Below, piece after piece: positions 1 to 6,237 of a DNA stretch of 10,466 nucleotides. A program made the translations under genes and the position numbers. Each line of letters begins with the position of its first letter. Position 1 is the first letter of the stretch. The notes beneath the pieces are model-generated. The model was not told the DNA's origin. It ran no database searches and saw nothing but the letters and a program-made list of their open reading frames with translations. Source of the DNA: an uncultured Austwickia sp. (GTDB lineage Bacteria; Actinomycetota; Actinomycetes; Actinomycetales; Dermatophilaceae); contig CAKUSI010000116.1 of assembly GCA_934678955.1 (NCBI GenBank), positions 1-10,466 of the forward strand, read 5' to 3'.

Positions 1-24
1 TCACGTGCGACACGGTACGCCGCC

Positions 25-54
25 CGACCGACAGACCTTCGACCGGCAGACAGC
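25..54. repeat. Two degenerate 15-bp direct repeats downstream of tenA
   Basis: Two adjacent 15-bp units, 25-39 and 40-54, both begin CGACCG and share CAGAC, agreeing at 11 of 15 positions. They lie in the 90 bp after the tenA stop codon, where I see no gene. Alone this could be chance. It is listed because longer arrays of the same period follow several other genes in the window. Confidence 0.35.
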
Positions 55-90
55 CTAGCGCGAGGCGTCGACGGGGCACCGATCCCCGAG

Positions 91-921
91 TCAGACGGGC
101 CAGGCCTCCCGACGGTAGGCCGCGTCCCAGAACATCCACTCGTAGCGGCACGCGGTCAGGAACGCCTCCCGCATCCGGGCCCGCGTTGCTGCGTCTGCCT
201 CGTCGGCCAGCGCGTCCACGATGCCGATCGCGGCGGTCGTCGCCTCCCGGAAATCCGCGTCGCCGTAGGTGGCGATCCAGTCCCCGTACGGGTGGGCCGA
301 CAGCGCCTGTTCCGGCGCGCCGGAGCTGGAGTCGAGCACCTGGTCCTTGATGCGGGTGCCCACGTACTCGTACACCCAGAAGCAGGGCAGCACCCCGGCC
401 GCCAGCGCCGGGTAGCAGCCGCCTGCGGCCAGCGAGAGCAGGTATGAGGTGTAGCCGGTCGTTGTCGGCGAGGGGACCACGTCGGCGAAGCCGGACACGC
501 GGCCGGCGTGCAGCTCGCGCTCGACCACGATGGCGTCACGCGCGGCCCCCGACCAGAACACGATGTCCTCGGCGCGCGGTGCCTGCGACGCGGCGGCCGC
601 CATCGCCCGCGCGTACGCGTCGAGGTAGTAGCCGTCCTGCGCCAGATAGCCGAGGAAGATGTCCTGGTCCAGCGTCCCGAGCGTCAGGTCGGTGACGAAG
701 GGGTGGTCCAGGATGGCGGCCCGGATCGGCTTGGCCTCCGTCCAGACCCGGCAGGTGAAGCTGGGGGAGCCGCAGTCCCGCGGGGTCGGCCAGGTCAGTT
801 CGGTCGTCGGCGAGTCGGCCGGATTCACCGTGTCGGCCGAGTTCCCTGGGCCGGCCGCGTTCACCGTGTCGGTCGGGGTCCCTGGGTCGAGTTCGGCGGC
901 GGTGTTCGTCGGGTCGGTCAT
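91..921 (-). CDS. tenA: TenA family aminopyrimidine aminohydrolase (thiaminase II)
   Basis: 276 aa, final gene of the thiamin salvage operon. TenA hydrolyses aminomethyl-pyrimidine, a thiamin breakdown product, to HMP, which ThiD phosphorylates; it is a soluble cytosolic helical protein. Family hallmarks are visible: Asp96 in QDGYY, the nucleophile Cys180 in LPCFWVYEY, and Glu261 in YEWMFWDAAY near the C-terminus. The LPC motif places it in the Cys-containing TenA class rather than the TenA_E class. The ATG at 919-921 is chosen because it overlaps the thiD stop as ATGA and has GGGAG five bases upstream; an in-frame ATG at 933 is less well placed. The first roughly 45 residues are a low-complexity Asp/Thr/Ala/Pro extension containing a 12-residue duplication around DTVN, with a matching 36-bp DNA repeat at about 824-886. 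The catalytic domain starts near residue 50. The family call is secure; the exact substrate is inferred. Confidence 0.92.
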   Translation of the reverse strand: MTDPTNTAAELDPGTPTDTVNAAGPGNSADTVNPADSPTTELTWPTPRDCGSPSFTCRVWTEAKPIRAAILDHPFVTDLTLGTLDQDIFLGYLAQDGYYLDAYARAMAAAASQAPRAEDIVFWSGAARDAIVVERELHAGRVSGFADVVPSPTTTGYTSYLLSLAAGGCYPALAAGVLPCFWVYEYVGTRIKDQVLDSSSGAPEQALSAHPYGDWIATYGDADFREATTAAIGIVDALADEADAATRARMREAFLTACRYEWMFWDAAYRREAWPV

Positions 922-1805
922 CGTCGCTCCCATCGCGTCGCGTGTTCGTGGAAGTGGTGCACCGGGCCGTGGCCGGCACCGATGTCGAGCTCGTCGGCGT
1001 GCCGCAGGGCCTCCGTCAGCCAGGCCTTCGCCTCGCCGACCGTGCTGCGCCAGTCGGGGTGGCGCGGCCGAAGGGCGGCCAGCGCGGACGACAGCGTGCA
1101 TCCGGTGCCGTGCGAGTTGTCCGTGGGGATGCGTTCGGCGCGGAAGAGGCGCTCGCCGTCGGCGTCCAGCCACAGGTCGACCGCGTCGTCCTCGTCGTCC
1201 AGGTGGCCGCCCTTGAGCAGGACTGCGCGGGCCCCGAGGTCCTCGCGCAGGCGGCGAGCCTGGGCGCGCATGTCGGACACGGACCCGGCCGCCTGAGTGT
1301 CGGTCAGCACCGCCGCTTCCGGCAGGTTCGGCGTGATGACGTCCGCGTGCGGCAGGATCGCGCGGACCGCCTCGACGGCGTCGTCGGCCAGCAACCGCGA
1401 CCCGGAGGTGGCGACCATCACCGGGTCCAGGACCCGATGCTTGCCGGCGAGCCGTCCGGCCAGGTACTCCCCGACCAGAGCCGCCAGAGCTGCCGAGCCG
1501 AGCATCCCGACCTTGACCGCGTCGACGCGGACGTCGTCGAGCAGCGTGTCCAGCTGGAGACGTACGAAGTCCACCGGCACCTCGTGCACGCCCGTGACCC
1601 CCGTCGTGGACTGGGCCGTCAGGGCGGTGACCACGGAGGTCCCGAAGGCACCGAGCGCGCTGAACGTCTTGAGGTCCGCCTGGATGCCCGCCCCGCCGGA
1701 GGGATCCGAGCCGGCGATCGTCAGCGCGACGGGCGGCGGGGTGTGGGTCTGCGGGGTGTGAGCGAGCGGGGCCTGCGGCGTGTGGCTCGGCTCGGGCGGG
1801 TTCAT
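918..1805 (-). CDS. thiD: Hydroxymethylpyrimidine/phosphomethylpyrimidine kinase ThiD
   Basis: 295 aa, ribokinase-like fold. ThiD phosphorylates HMP to HMP-P and then HMP-PP, the pyrimidine half of thiamin. The N-terminal substrate motif is [19 protein letters not shown] (residues 28-46), followed by TALTAQ, then [19 protein letters not shown], and the anion-hole/catalytic motif HGTGC at residues 232-236. The ATG at 1803-1805 overlaps the thiE stop as ATGA and is preceded by a good ribosome site (GGAGGA, six bases before the start), so translation is probably coupled. A roughly 25-residue Pro/Thr/His-rich tail with repeated HTPQ precedes the kinase core and is not part of the fold. The C-terminus ends soon after the HGTGC helices, so no ThiE or TenA domain is fused. 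It sits between thiE and tenA, which supply the partner reactions. Confidence 0.95.
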   Translation of the reverse strand: MNPPEPSHTPQAPLAHTPQTHTPPPVALTIAGSDPSGGAGIQADLKTFSALGAFGTSVVTALTAQSTTGVTGVHEVPVDFVRLQLDTLLDDVRVDAVKVGMLGSAALAALVGEYLAGRLAGKHRVLDPVMVATSGSRLLADDAVEAVRAILPHADVITPNLPEAAVLTDTQAAGSVSDMRAQARRLREDLGARAVLLKGGHLDDEDDAVDLWLDADGERLFRAERIPTDNSHGTGCTLSSALAALRPRHPDWRSTVGEAKAWLTEALRHADELDIGAGHGPVHHFHEHATRWERR

Positions 1806-2518
1806 CGCAGTTCCTCCATCGGTGCGGCGGCCGCCCAGGCGTCGACGAACTCGCGGGTGGCTCCCTCGATGTCGGTCTGCCCGCAGATCGCGGAGATGAC
1901 CGCCATGCCCTCCAGGCCGGCGGCGCGCAGGTCCGCGGCGTCGGCGGCCTTGACCCCGCCGATCGCGACGCAGGGCCACGGGCTCGCGGCGGCGATCTGG
2001 TGCAGGTGGGCAAGCCCGCGCACGTCGCGGTGATCCGGCTTGCTGAGGGTCGGCCGCAGGGGGCCGATGCCGAGGTAGTCGATCAATTCCAGGTGGACGC
2101 GCGCGTCGTCGAGTTCGTCGAGGGAATGCACCGACAGTCCCAGGTAACCCTCCTCGCCGAGCAGGCGCCGGGCCCGGACCACGTCCAAGTCGCCTTGACC
2201 GACGTGGGCTCCCTGGGCGCCGATCGCGCGGACCAGCTCCACGCGATCGTTCACGATCAAGGGCACCCCGGTGCCCAGCAGGACCGCGACGAGCTGGCGG
2301 CCCAGCGCGATGAACCCCTCGTCGTCCACGTCGGGATCGCGCAGTTGCACGACCGAGACGCCGGCCGCCACCGCCCTGCGCACGGTCTCCGGGACGCCGA
2401 TCGACGCGCACTGGCCGGTGTCGGTCACCAGGTAGACGCTCAGGTCCAGCGGAGGCCGCGCCGTCGGTGCCGGCCCGGCCGGAGCCGCGGTCGGCCCTCC
2501 CTCGCCCCAGTCGCTCAT
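1802..2518 (-). CDS. thiE: Thiamin-phosphate synthase ThiE
   Basis: 238 aa from the chosen start, TIM-barrel fold. ThiE condenses HMP-PP with thiazole phosphate to give thiamin phosphate. Visible elements, numbered from this start: YLVTD (29-33), VVQLRD (56-61), VNDRVEL (89-95), AHVGQGDL (104-111), GLSVHS, GIGPLRPTLSK (150-160) and VAIGGVK. I chose the ATG at 2516-2518 because GAGG lies about eight bases upstream. The in-frame ATG at 2555-2557 would give 251 aa but has no SD. About 25 Gly/Pro/Ala-rich residues precede the barrel. Oddity: the usual QLRxK has Pro62 where many ThiE proteins carry a diphosphate-contacting Lys, although Arg60, Asn90, Asp91 and Lys160 are kept. It is followed by thiD with a 4-base overlap and preceded by a 165-bp gap after thiM. 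Confidence 0.93.
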   Translation of the reverse strand: MSDWGEGGPTAAPAGPAPTARPPLDLSVYLVTDTGQCASIGVPETVRRAVAAGVSVVQLRDPDVDDEGFIALGRQLVAVLLGTGVPLIVNDRVELVRAIGAQGAHVGQGDLDVVRARRLLGEEGYLGLSVHSLDELDDARVHLELIDYLGIGPLRPTLSKPDHRDVRGLAHLHQIAAASPWPCVAIGGVKAADAADLRAAGLEGMAVISAICGQTDIEGATREFVDAWAAAAPMEELR

Positions 2519-2642
2519 CTCTACCGCCTCGATCGTCGTCTCGTGCGTGTATGTCATGCGCGTGTCTCATGCATGTATGCCGTGATACGTGCCAGTCATC
2601 GCAGGGTGCGTGCCATCCGGGTGTCCTGTCGCAGGTGTGCGT

Positions 2643-2659
2643 ACGAGCGGGCGGCTCGT
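2643..2659 (-). terminator. Small hairpin in the thiM-thiE spacer
   Basis: ACGAGC and GCTCGT form a perfect 6-bp stem with a 5-nt loop inside the 165-bp gap between the thiM stop and the thiE start. No T-run follows on the minus strand, so it is not a classical intrinsic terminator; it may attenuate or process the operon transcript. The rest of the gap (2519-2683) shows degenerate direct repeats, such as TCGCAG-type copies 30 bp apart at 2599 and 2629, and a CCCGTACGGG palindrome at 2671-2680. I see no gene there. Confidence 0.3.
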
Positions 2660-2683
2660 TGCGAGCGCGGCCCGTACGGGGTC

Positions 2684-3511
2684 TCAGGTCAGGTGGACCC
2701 GCTCGGCAAGACGCTCCGGCGTGAGCACGGTGAGCTCGTCCAGCAGCGACACGGCGAACGTGCCCAGGCCTCGGCTGGCGTGCGCGGCGTCCTCGGCGGC
2801 GACGCACAGGACCCCGGTCGCCGAGACGGCCGCGACCAGCGGGTCCGACACGGCGGCGAACGCCGCCATCAGGGCGCCGAGGGAGCAGCCGACGCCGGTT
2901 ACGCGGGTCATCCACGGGTGACCGCCCCGCAGCCGGACCATACGCTCGCCGTCGGTGAAGAGGTCCCGCTCGCCGCTCACCGCGACGACGCAGGCCCGGG
3001 CGCGAGCCAGGTCCCGCGCGGTCTCGACGACGGCGTCGGGGATGTCCGAGGAATCCACCCCGCGCCCGCCCGCGCCGCCGGCCAGGCCGAGGATCTCCGA
3101 GGCGTTGCCGCGGACGATGGTCGGCGACCCGTGCTCCAGCAGCATGCGGGCGTGCTGGGTGCGCCAGGGCAGGCCGCCTGCGGCGACGGGGTCGAGGATC
3201 CACGGCGTGTCTGCGGCCGCGGCGGCATCCACCGCGACGGTCATGGCCTGGGCCGTGTCGTCGTAGGGCGTGCCCAGATTGACCAGCACCGCGCTCGCGA
3301 CGCCCGCGAAGAGCGGCGCCTCGTGAGGGTTGTCGACCATGGCCGGAGCGGCACCGGCGGCGAGCAGCACGTTGGCGGTCCAGTTGGCGACCACGATGTT
3401 GGTCAGGCACTGGACGAGCGGGCCCTGCGCCTGGACCGCCGCGAGCGCGTCCGCGCAGTCCTTCGCGGTGACCGCGGAGCTGTTGCTGGTGGAGCTGGTG
3501 TGGTCCGGCAA
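2684..3511 (-). CDS. thiM: Hydroxyethylthiazole kinase ThiM
   Basis: 275 aa, ribokinase-like fold. ThiM phosphorylates 4-methyl-5-hydroxyethyl-thiazole, supplying the thiazole half to ThiE in salvage. Motifs: LVQCLTNIVVANWTANVLLAAGAAP (two parts, residues 32-56), MVDNP (58-62), VNLGT, the long core motif beginning WILDPVAAG, IVRGNASEI, VVAVSG, and VTGVGCSLGAL with the catalytic Cys209. The start is TTG at 3509-3511: an in-frame TAG at 3527-3529 excludes longer versions, and no in-frame ATG or GTG occurs before the conserved core. An SD-like AGGGA lies seven bases upstream and is the 3' end of the TPP riboswitch. First gene of the thiM-thiE-thiD-tenA operon, so its translation is the step most directly under TPP control. 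The first 16 residues are a Ser/Thr-rich tail. Confidence 0.95.
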   Translation of the reverse strand: MPDHTSSTSNSSAVTAKDCADALAAVQAQGPLVQCLTNIVVANWTANVLLAAGAAPAMVDNPHEAPLFAGVASAVLVNLGTPYDDTAQAMTVAVDAAAAADTPWILDPVAAGGLPWRTQHARMLLEHGSPTIVRGNASEILGLAGGAGGRGVDSSDIPDAVVETARDLARARACVVAVSGERDLFTDGERMVRLRGGHPWMTRVTGVGCSLGALMAAFAAVSDPLVAAVSATGVLCVAAEDAAHASRGLGTFAVSLLDELTVLTPERLAERVHLT

Positions 3512-3513
3512 GG

Positions 3514-3631
3514 CGACGTCCCTACGCTAGTGCGAGCTAGATCAGGTCGACGGGTGTGATCTCAGCTGGTGCGCGTCGCATGCCTCTCCAGCGAGAAGAG
3601 GCCGCGGCCACGTGACCGGCACCCCGCGTCG
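3514..3631 (-). promoter_or_regulatory. TPP riboswitch (THI element, Rfam RF00059 type)
   Basis: Read on the minus strand, the conserved TPP aptamer elements occur in order. GCGGGGTGCC (about 3627-3618) is the P2/P3 5' side, followed by a long variable P3 arm with a perfect GCCTCT/AGAGGC hairpin. Next come GCTGAGA and ACACCCG closing P2, then ACCTGATCTAG, a CTAG/CTAG P4 stem, and the terminal GCGTAGGGA. P1 pairs CGACG (3627-3631) with CGTCG (3514-3518). It directly precedes thiM: the terminal AGGGA acts as the SD-like sequence and P1 closes three bases from the TTG start. TPP binding should therefore shut off translation without a separate expression platform. Identification is from the consensus; pairing was not computed. 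Confidence 0.95.
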
Positions 3632-3639
3632 TGCCCGCC

Positions 3640-3645
3640 ACTCTA
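3640..3645 (-). promoter_or_regulatory. Probable -10 box of the thi operon
   Basis: TAGAGT on the minus strand fits the actinobacterial TANNNT -10. Transcription starting six to seven bases downstream, near 3633, would begin just before the 5' strand of riboswitch P1, which is the expected arrangement. I see no convincing -35 hexamer at 17-18 bp spacing, which is common in these bacteria. Confidence 0.45.
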
Positions 3646-3736
3646 GCCCGACCGCGCGGACGGTGGAGGCGCCCCCGCAAAAGGTGCTGCCGCCTGAGCA
3701 GGGACATCTCGAGCATGAGTAGGCCCAGGAGAAGGT

Positions 3737-3769
3737 GAAGGGCCGGTCCGCGGGTGCGGCCGGCCCTTC
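3737..3769 (-). terminator. Strong hairpin terminator after rubrerythrin
   Basis: GAAGGGCCGG (3737-3746) and CCGGCCCTTC (3760-3769) form a perfect 10-bp stem, extended after one bulged base by CCGC/GCGG with a 4-nt loop. It lies 19 bases beyond the rubrerythrin stop codon. There is no long T-run, as is common for actinobacterial terminators. It isolates rubrerythrin from the thi operon promoter just downstream. The 100 bp between it and the thi promoter contain no gene I can support. Confidence 0.75.
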
Positions 3770-3787
3770 GACGTCGTTCCAGTGGTG

Positions 3788-4285
3788 TTACGCCACCTCG
3801 AGAAAGGTCTCCCCGCGGGCGTTGCAGATCGGGCAGCGGTCAGGGCGCCCGGCCTCGACGTAGCCGCAGATCGGGCACACGAAGAAGACGAGCTCGCCGG
3901 TGTCGCTCTCGAGGGCTTCGAGCGCCTCCTCGTACAGCTTGGCGTGGACGCCTTCGACCTGGGCGATCTGGCGGAACAGCCGGGAGATCCGGGCCTCCCC
4001 TTCGCTGTCGGCCACCTCGGCGAAGTCCGGATACATGCTGTCGCGCTCGTAGCTCTCGCCTCCGATCGCCTCACGCAGGTTGTCCGCGGTGCTGCCGACC
4101 TTCCCGGCCAGCTCGAACTCGCGATGCGCGTGGATCGTCTCGGCTTCAGCGGCGGCTCGGAAGAGGCGCGCGGCGTTGAGCTTGCCCTCCTTCTCAGCCT
4201 GCTTCGCATACAGCAGGTACTTGCGGTTCGCCTGGGACTCCCCGGAGAACGCCTCCATCAAGCACTCGACCGTCTTCTCACCCAT
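3788..4285 (-). CDS. rbr: Rubrerythrin (di-iron peroxidase with C-terminal rubredoxin domain)
   Basis: 165 aa, cytosolic. Rubrerythrins reduce hydrogen peroxide at a non-haem di-iron centre, with electrons relayed through a rubredoxin-type Fe(SCys)4 site. The four-helix ferritin-like domain (residues 1-130) shows the ligand set: Glu16 in SGESQANRKY, Glu49 and His52 in EAETIHAH, Glu97 in the EGEAR segment, and Glu111 and His114 in QVEGVHAKLY. The rubredoxin domain at 137-154 has CPIC and CPIC. All eight metal-binding motifs are intact, so the enzyme should be active. The ATG at 4283-4285 has GAGGTGA upstream at good spacing. It stands alone: the strong terminator follows it, and the xth stop lies 224 bp upstream on the same strand. 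Possible peroxide regulation cannot be read from the sequence. A TAGGCT -10-like box at 4394-4399 could start a leader of about 100 nt. Confidence 0.96.
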   Translation of the reverse strand: MGEKTVECLMEAFSGESQANRKYLLYAKQAEKEGKLNAARLFRAAAEAETIHAHREFELAGKVGSTADNLREAIGGESYERDSMYPDFAEVADSEGEARISRLFRQIAQVEGVHAKLYEEALEALESDTGELVFFVCPICGYVEAGRPDRCPICNARGETFLEVA

Positions 4286-4358
4286 CGCGTCTCACCTCGC
4301 GCCTCGCCCCAGGGGATGTCCCGGGATTGCCGATAAAGCAGACATCTCATGCCAGATC

Positions 4359-4375
4359 GCCCGCCGTACGCGGGC
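4359..4375. terminator. Hairpin between xth and rubrerythrin
   Basis: GCCCGC and GCGGGC form a perfect 6-bp stem around a 5-nt CGTAC loop. It is 135 nt past the xth stop and 74 nt before the rubrerythrin start, so it could end the xth transcript or structure the rubrerythrin leader. A pyrimidine-rich CTCTTTC follows it on the plus strand only, where no gene is seen. Confidence 0.35.
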
Positions 4376-4466
4376 CTCTTTCTGCACGTCAGCAGCCTAT
4401 GGGCCGCCCTCGAGTGAGGCTGTGACATCCTCCGCGCGGCCTGGGTGAGATGGGCCACTCGGCCTG

Positions 4467-4524
4467 AAGCCTCGTCGGATCAGGCCTCGGCGGATCAAGC
4501 CTCGGCGGATCAGGCCTCGGCGAG
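4467..4524. repeat. 15-bp tandem repeats spanning the 3' end of xth
   Basis: Three full units (4467-4481, 4482-4496, 4497-4511) and a 13-bp partial fourth (4512-4524) share the consensus ARGCCTCGGCGGATC. Neighbouring full units differ at one or two positions. Position 2 alternates A/G/A/G, which suggests a later 30-bp duplication. The last unit covers the final codons and stop of xth. Read on the minus strand in the xth frame, every unit repeats Ala-Glu-Ala/stop, so the gene end itself has been copied downstream. Confidence 0.85.
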
Positions 4525-5307
4525 GTCCACGACGACCGGCGCGTGGTCGGAGGCCCCCTTGCCCTTGCGTTCCTCACGGTCGATGAACGCGCCGCTCACG
4601 CGCGCGGCCAACCTGGGTGAGCCGAGGGCGAAGTCGATGCGCATGCCCTGTCGTTTGGGGAAGCGCAGCTGGGTGTAGTCCCAGTAGGTGTAGACCCCCG
4701 GCCCCGGCGTGTACGGCCGCGCCACGTCCGCATACCCCGCGTCGACGACGGCCGCGAAGGCCTCGCGCTCCGGCACGCTCACATGAGTCTTGTCCGCGAA
4801 GAACTCCATATCCCACACGTCGTCGTCCTGGGGTGCGATGTTCCAGTCGCCCATGAGGACGGTCTGTCCCTGCGGGTCGGCGGTCAGCCAGGACCGGCCC
4901 GTCCGGGCGAGCGCGGCGAGCCAGTCGAGCTTGTATGTGTAGTGCGGGTGCGCCAGGTCCCTGCCGTTGGGCACATACAGGGACCAGATCCGGACGCCTC
5001 CGCAGGTGGCCCCAATCGCGCGCGCCTCCGCCGCCGCCTCCGGCTCGCCCCACTCGGGCATCCCCGGGAAGCCCACGTCGACGGCGTCCAGCCCGACGCG
5101 GCTCGCGATGGCCACGCCGTTCCATTGGTTGAGGCCGTGCCGCGCCACCTCGTAGCCGAGTTCGGTGAACCGCTCGATCGGGAACTGCTCGTCCTTGCAT
5201 TTGGTCTCCTGCAGCGCGAGCACGTCCACGTCATGCCGCTGGAGGAAGGCCACGGCCCGGTCCACGCGGGTCCGGATGGAGTTCACGTTCCACGTCGCGA
5301 TACGCAC
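4510..5307 (-). CDS. xth: Exodeoxyribonuclease III (AP endonuclease)
   Basis: 265 aa, endonuclease/exonuclease/phosphatase fold, cytosolic DNA repair enzyme of the XthA/ExoIII family. It incises DNA at abasic sites and degrades 3' ends in base excision repair. Catalytic residues match the E. coli pattern: Asn7 in ATWNVNS, Glu34 in LQETK, Tyr111 in LYVPNG, Asp154 and Asn156 in GDWNIAP, and Asp254-His255 in SDHAP; RIDFALGS is also present. Length is close to the family norm. The start is GTG at 5305-5307: it opens the canonical MRIATWN, there is no usable SD, and TAGGCT lies exactly seven bases upstream, so the mRNA is probably leaderless. An in-frame TGA at 5350-5352 bounds any extension. It is divergent from the dehydrogenase gene, and its 3' end is embedded in tandem repeats. 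Confidence 0.96.
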   Translation of the reverse strand: MRIATWNVNSIRTRVDRAVAFLQRHDVDVLALQETKCKDEQFPIERFTELGYEVARHGLNQWNGVAIASRVGLDAVDVGFPGMPEWGEPEAAAEARAIGATCGGVRIWSLYVPNGRDLAHPHYTYKLDWLAALARTGRSWLTADPQGQTVLMGDWNIAPQDDDVWDMEFFADKTHVSVPEREAFAAVVDAGYADVARPYTPGPGVYTYWDYTQLRFPKRQGMRIDFALGSPRLAARVSGAFIDREERKGKGASDHAPVVVDLAEA

Positions 5308-5314
5308 GTCGGCC

Positions 5315-5320
5315 AGCCTA
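5315..5320 (-). promoter_or_regulatory. Leaderless -10 box for xth
   Basis: TAGGCT on the minus strand is followed by exactly seven bases and then the GTG start of xth. This places transcription initiation on the start codon itself. No SD is present. No -35 is evident. Confidence 0.65.
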
Positions 5321-5344
5321 CGCAGGGTCGGATCCGGGACGGGT

Positions 5345-5355
5345 GGGTGTCACCC
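5345..5355. promoter_or_regulatory. Small palindrome in the xth/SDR divergent promoter
   Basis: GGGTG-T-CACCC is a perfect 5-bp inverted repeat lying between the two divergent -10 boxes. It could be a repressor or activator site shared by both genes. An 11-bp palindrome in GC-rich DNA may also be chance, and I recognise no regulator for it. Confidence 0.25.
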
Positions 5356-5363
5356 GCGCCCGC

Positions 5364-5369
5364 TACGGT
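5364..5369 (+). promoter_or_regulatory. Leaderless -10 box for the dehydrogenase gene
   Basis: TACGGT is followed by seven bases and the ATG at 5377. This is the same geometry as xth, metQ and pyrE. No SD precedes the ATG, which supports a leaderless transcript. Confidence 0.65.
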
Positions 5370-5376
5370 GACGGAC

Positions 5377-6171
5377 ATGACCACCGCCTTGATCACCGGA
5401 GCCTCGGCGGGCATCGGCCGCGCCTTCGCCTGTGAGCTGGCAGCCACCGGTCACGACCTGGTCCTCGTGGCCCGCTCCGCCGACGCGCTCGAGGAACTGG
5501 CGGCACAACTGCGGCGGGGGCACGGCGTGCAGGTCGAGGTGCTCCCGGCGGATCTCGCCGACCGCGACCAGGTGCAGCTCGTGGCCCAGCGCGTGCAGGC
5601 GTACGGGCCCGGGGCGGTGGACCTGCTGGTCAACAACGCCGGTTTCGGCCTGGCCACCCGGTTCCTGCGCTCCGACGTGCGCGACGAGGAACGGCAGGTC
5701 GAGGTGATGTGCCGGGCCGTGCTGGTCCTGTGCCACGCCGCTGGTCGGGCGATGAGCACGCGTGGCCGCGGCCAGATCATCAACGTGTCGAGCGTCGCCG
5801 CGTTCGTTTCGCTGGGCAGCTACTCCGCGGTGAAGGCGTGGGTGACGACGTTCAGCGAGGGGCTGGCGGCCGAGTTGGCGGGCACGGGGGTCCAGGTCAT
5901 GGCGCTGTGCCCCGGCTATGTGCACACGCAGTTCCACGAGCGGATGGGCGTACGGATGCAGGGCGTGCCCGAGCCCCTGTGGCTGGACTCGGAGCGGCTG
6001 GTCAGGGACGCGCTGCGGGACGCCCGCAAGGGCAAGGTGGTGAGCGTCCCCGGGTCGGCCTACAAGGCGGTGGCCGTGGCGACAGGCGTCCTGCCGAGGC
6101 CCGCGGTGCGTGCGGTGTCGGTGAAGCTGGCCGGGCGGCGTCGTCGGATGCAGGTGCGGCGGGAGGCATGA
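5377..6171 (+). CDS. Short-chain dehydrogenase/reductase, DltE/COG0300 type
   Basis: 264 aa, classical SDR with a Rossmann fold and NAD(P)H-dependent oxidoreduction of an unknown substrate. The nucleotide-binding motif TGASAGIG is at residues 7-14, NNAG at 86-89, a catalytic Ser in NVSS (138-139), and the YxxxK pair Tyr149 and Lys153 in YSAVKAW. The CPGYVHTQFHE segment follows, as in DltE-like SDRs. The C-terminal 60 residues are basic, ending near KLAGRRRR. An Arg soon after the glycine motif and the VARSAD loop suggest a preference for NADPH, which is inference. The ATG at 5377 is preferred over the in-frame GTG at 5368, because the leaderless -10 spacing fits the ATG and an ITGAS protein normally starts a few residues upstream. 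It is divergent from xth and lies 79 bp before metQ, which has its own promoter. No pathway can be assigned. Confidence 0.93.
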   Translation: MTTALITGASAGIGRAFACELAATGHDLVLVARSADALEELAAQLRRGHGVQVEVLPADLADRDQVQLVAQRVQAYGPGAVDLLVNNAGFGLATRFLRSDVRDEERQVEVMCRAVLVLCHAAGRAMSTRGRGQIINVSSVAAFVSLGSYSAVKAWVTTFSEGLAAELAGTGVQVMALCPGYVHTQFHERMGVRMQGVPEPLWLDSERLVRDALRDARKGKVVSVPGSAYKAVAVATGVLPRPAVRAVSVKLAGRRRRMQVRREA

Positions 6172-6183
6172 CGGTTCGTACGA

Positions 6184-6205
6184 CCGTCGGGCTCGTTCGC
6201 GACGG
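6184..6205 (+). terminator. Weak hairpin after the dehydrogenase gene
   Basis: CCGTCG and CGACGG can form a 6-bp stem with a 10-nt loop, 13 bases after the stop. An overlapping inverted repeat, ACGGT-N7-ACCGT (6171-6187), touches the stop codon and is an alternative operator-like site for metQ. Neither has a T-run. Confidence 0.3.
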
Positions 6206-6237
6206 GCGCTGCGGGGGGCGTTGTCGGTGCCTATGCC

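Noticed and set aside
72..88. CGGGG/CCCCG inverted repeat just after tenA, a possible terminator
   Set aside because: The stem is only 5 bp with a 7-nt loop and no T-run, which is expected by chance in such GC-rich DNA.
918..3410. A very long minus-strand reading frame running through thiM and thiE in another frame
   Set aside because: Only its 3' end (thiD) is real. The upstream part is Arg/Gly/Pro-rich shadow translation of GC-rich coding DNA in the wrong frame.
3537..3716. A 59-codon minus-strand ORF across the thi promoter and riboswitch, a possible leader peptide
   Set aside because: Its ATG lies upstream of the predicted transcription start, it has no SD, and its composition is Arg-rich shadow-like. 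The riboswitch explains the conserved sequence.
3612..3722. A short plus-strand ORF ending with a natural-looking, acidic C-terminus
   Set aside because: It runs antisense through the riboswitch, has no promoter or SD, and is too short to judge. It is probably chance.
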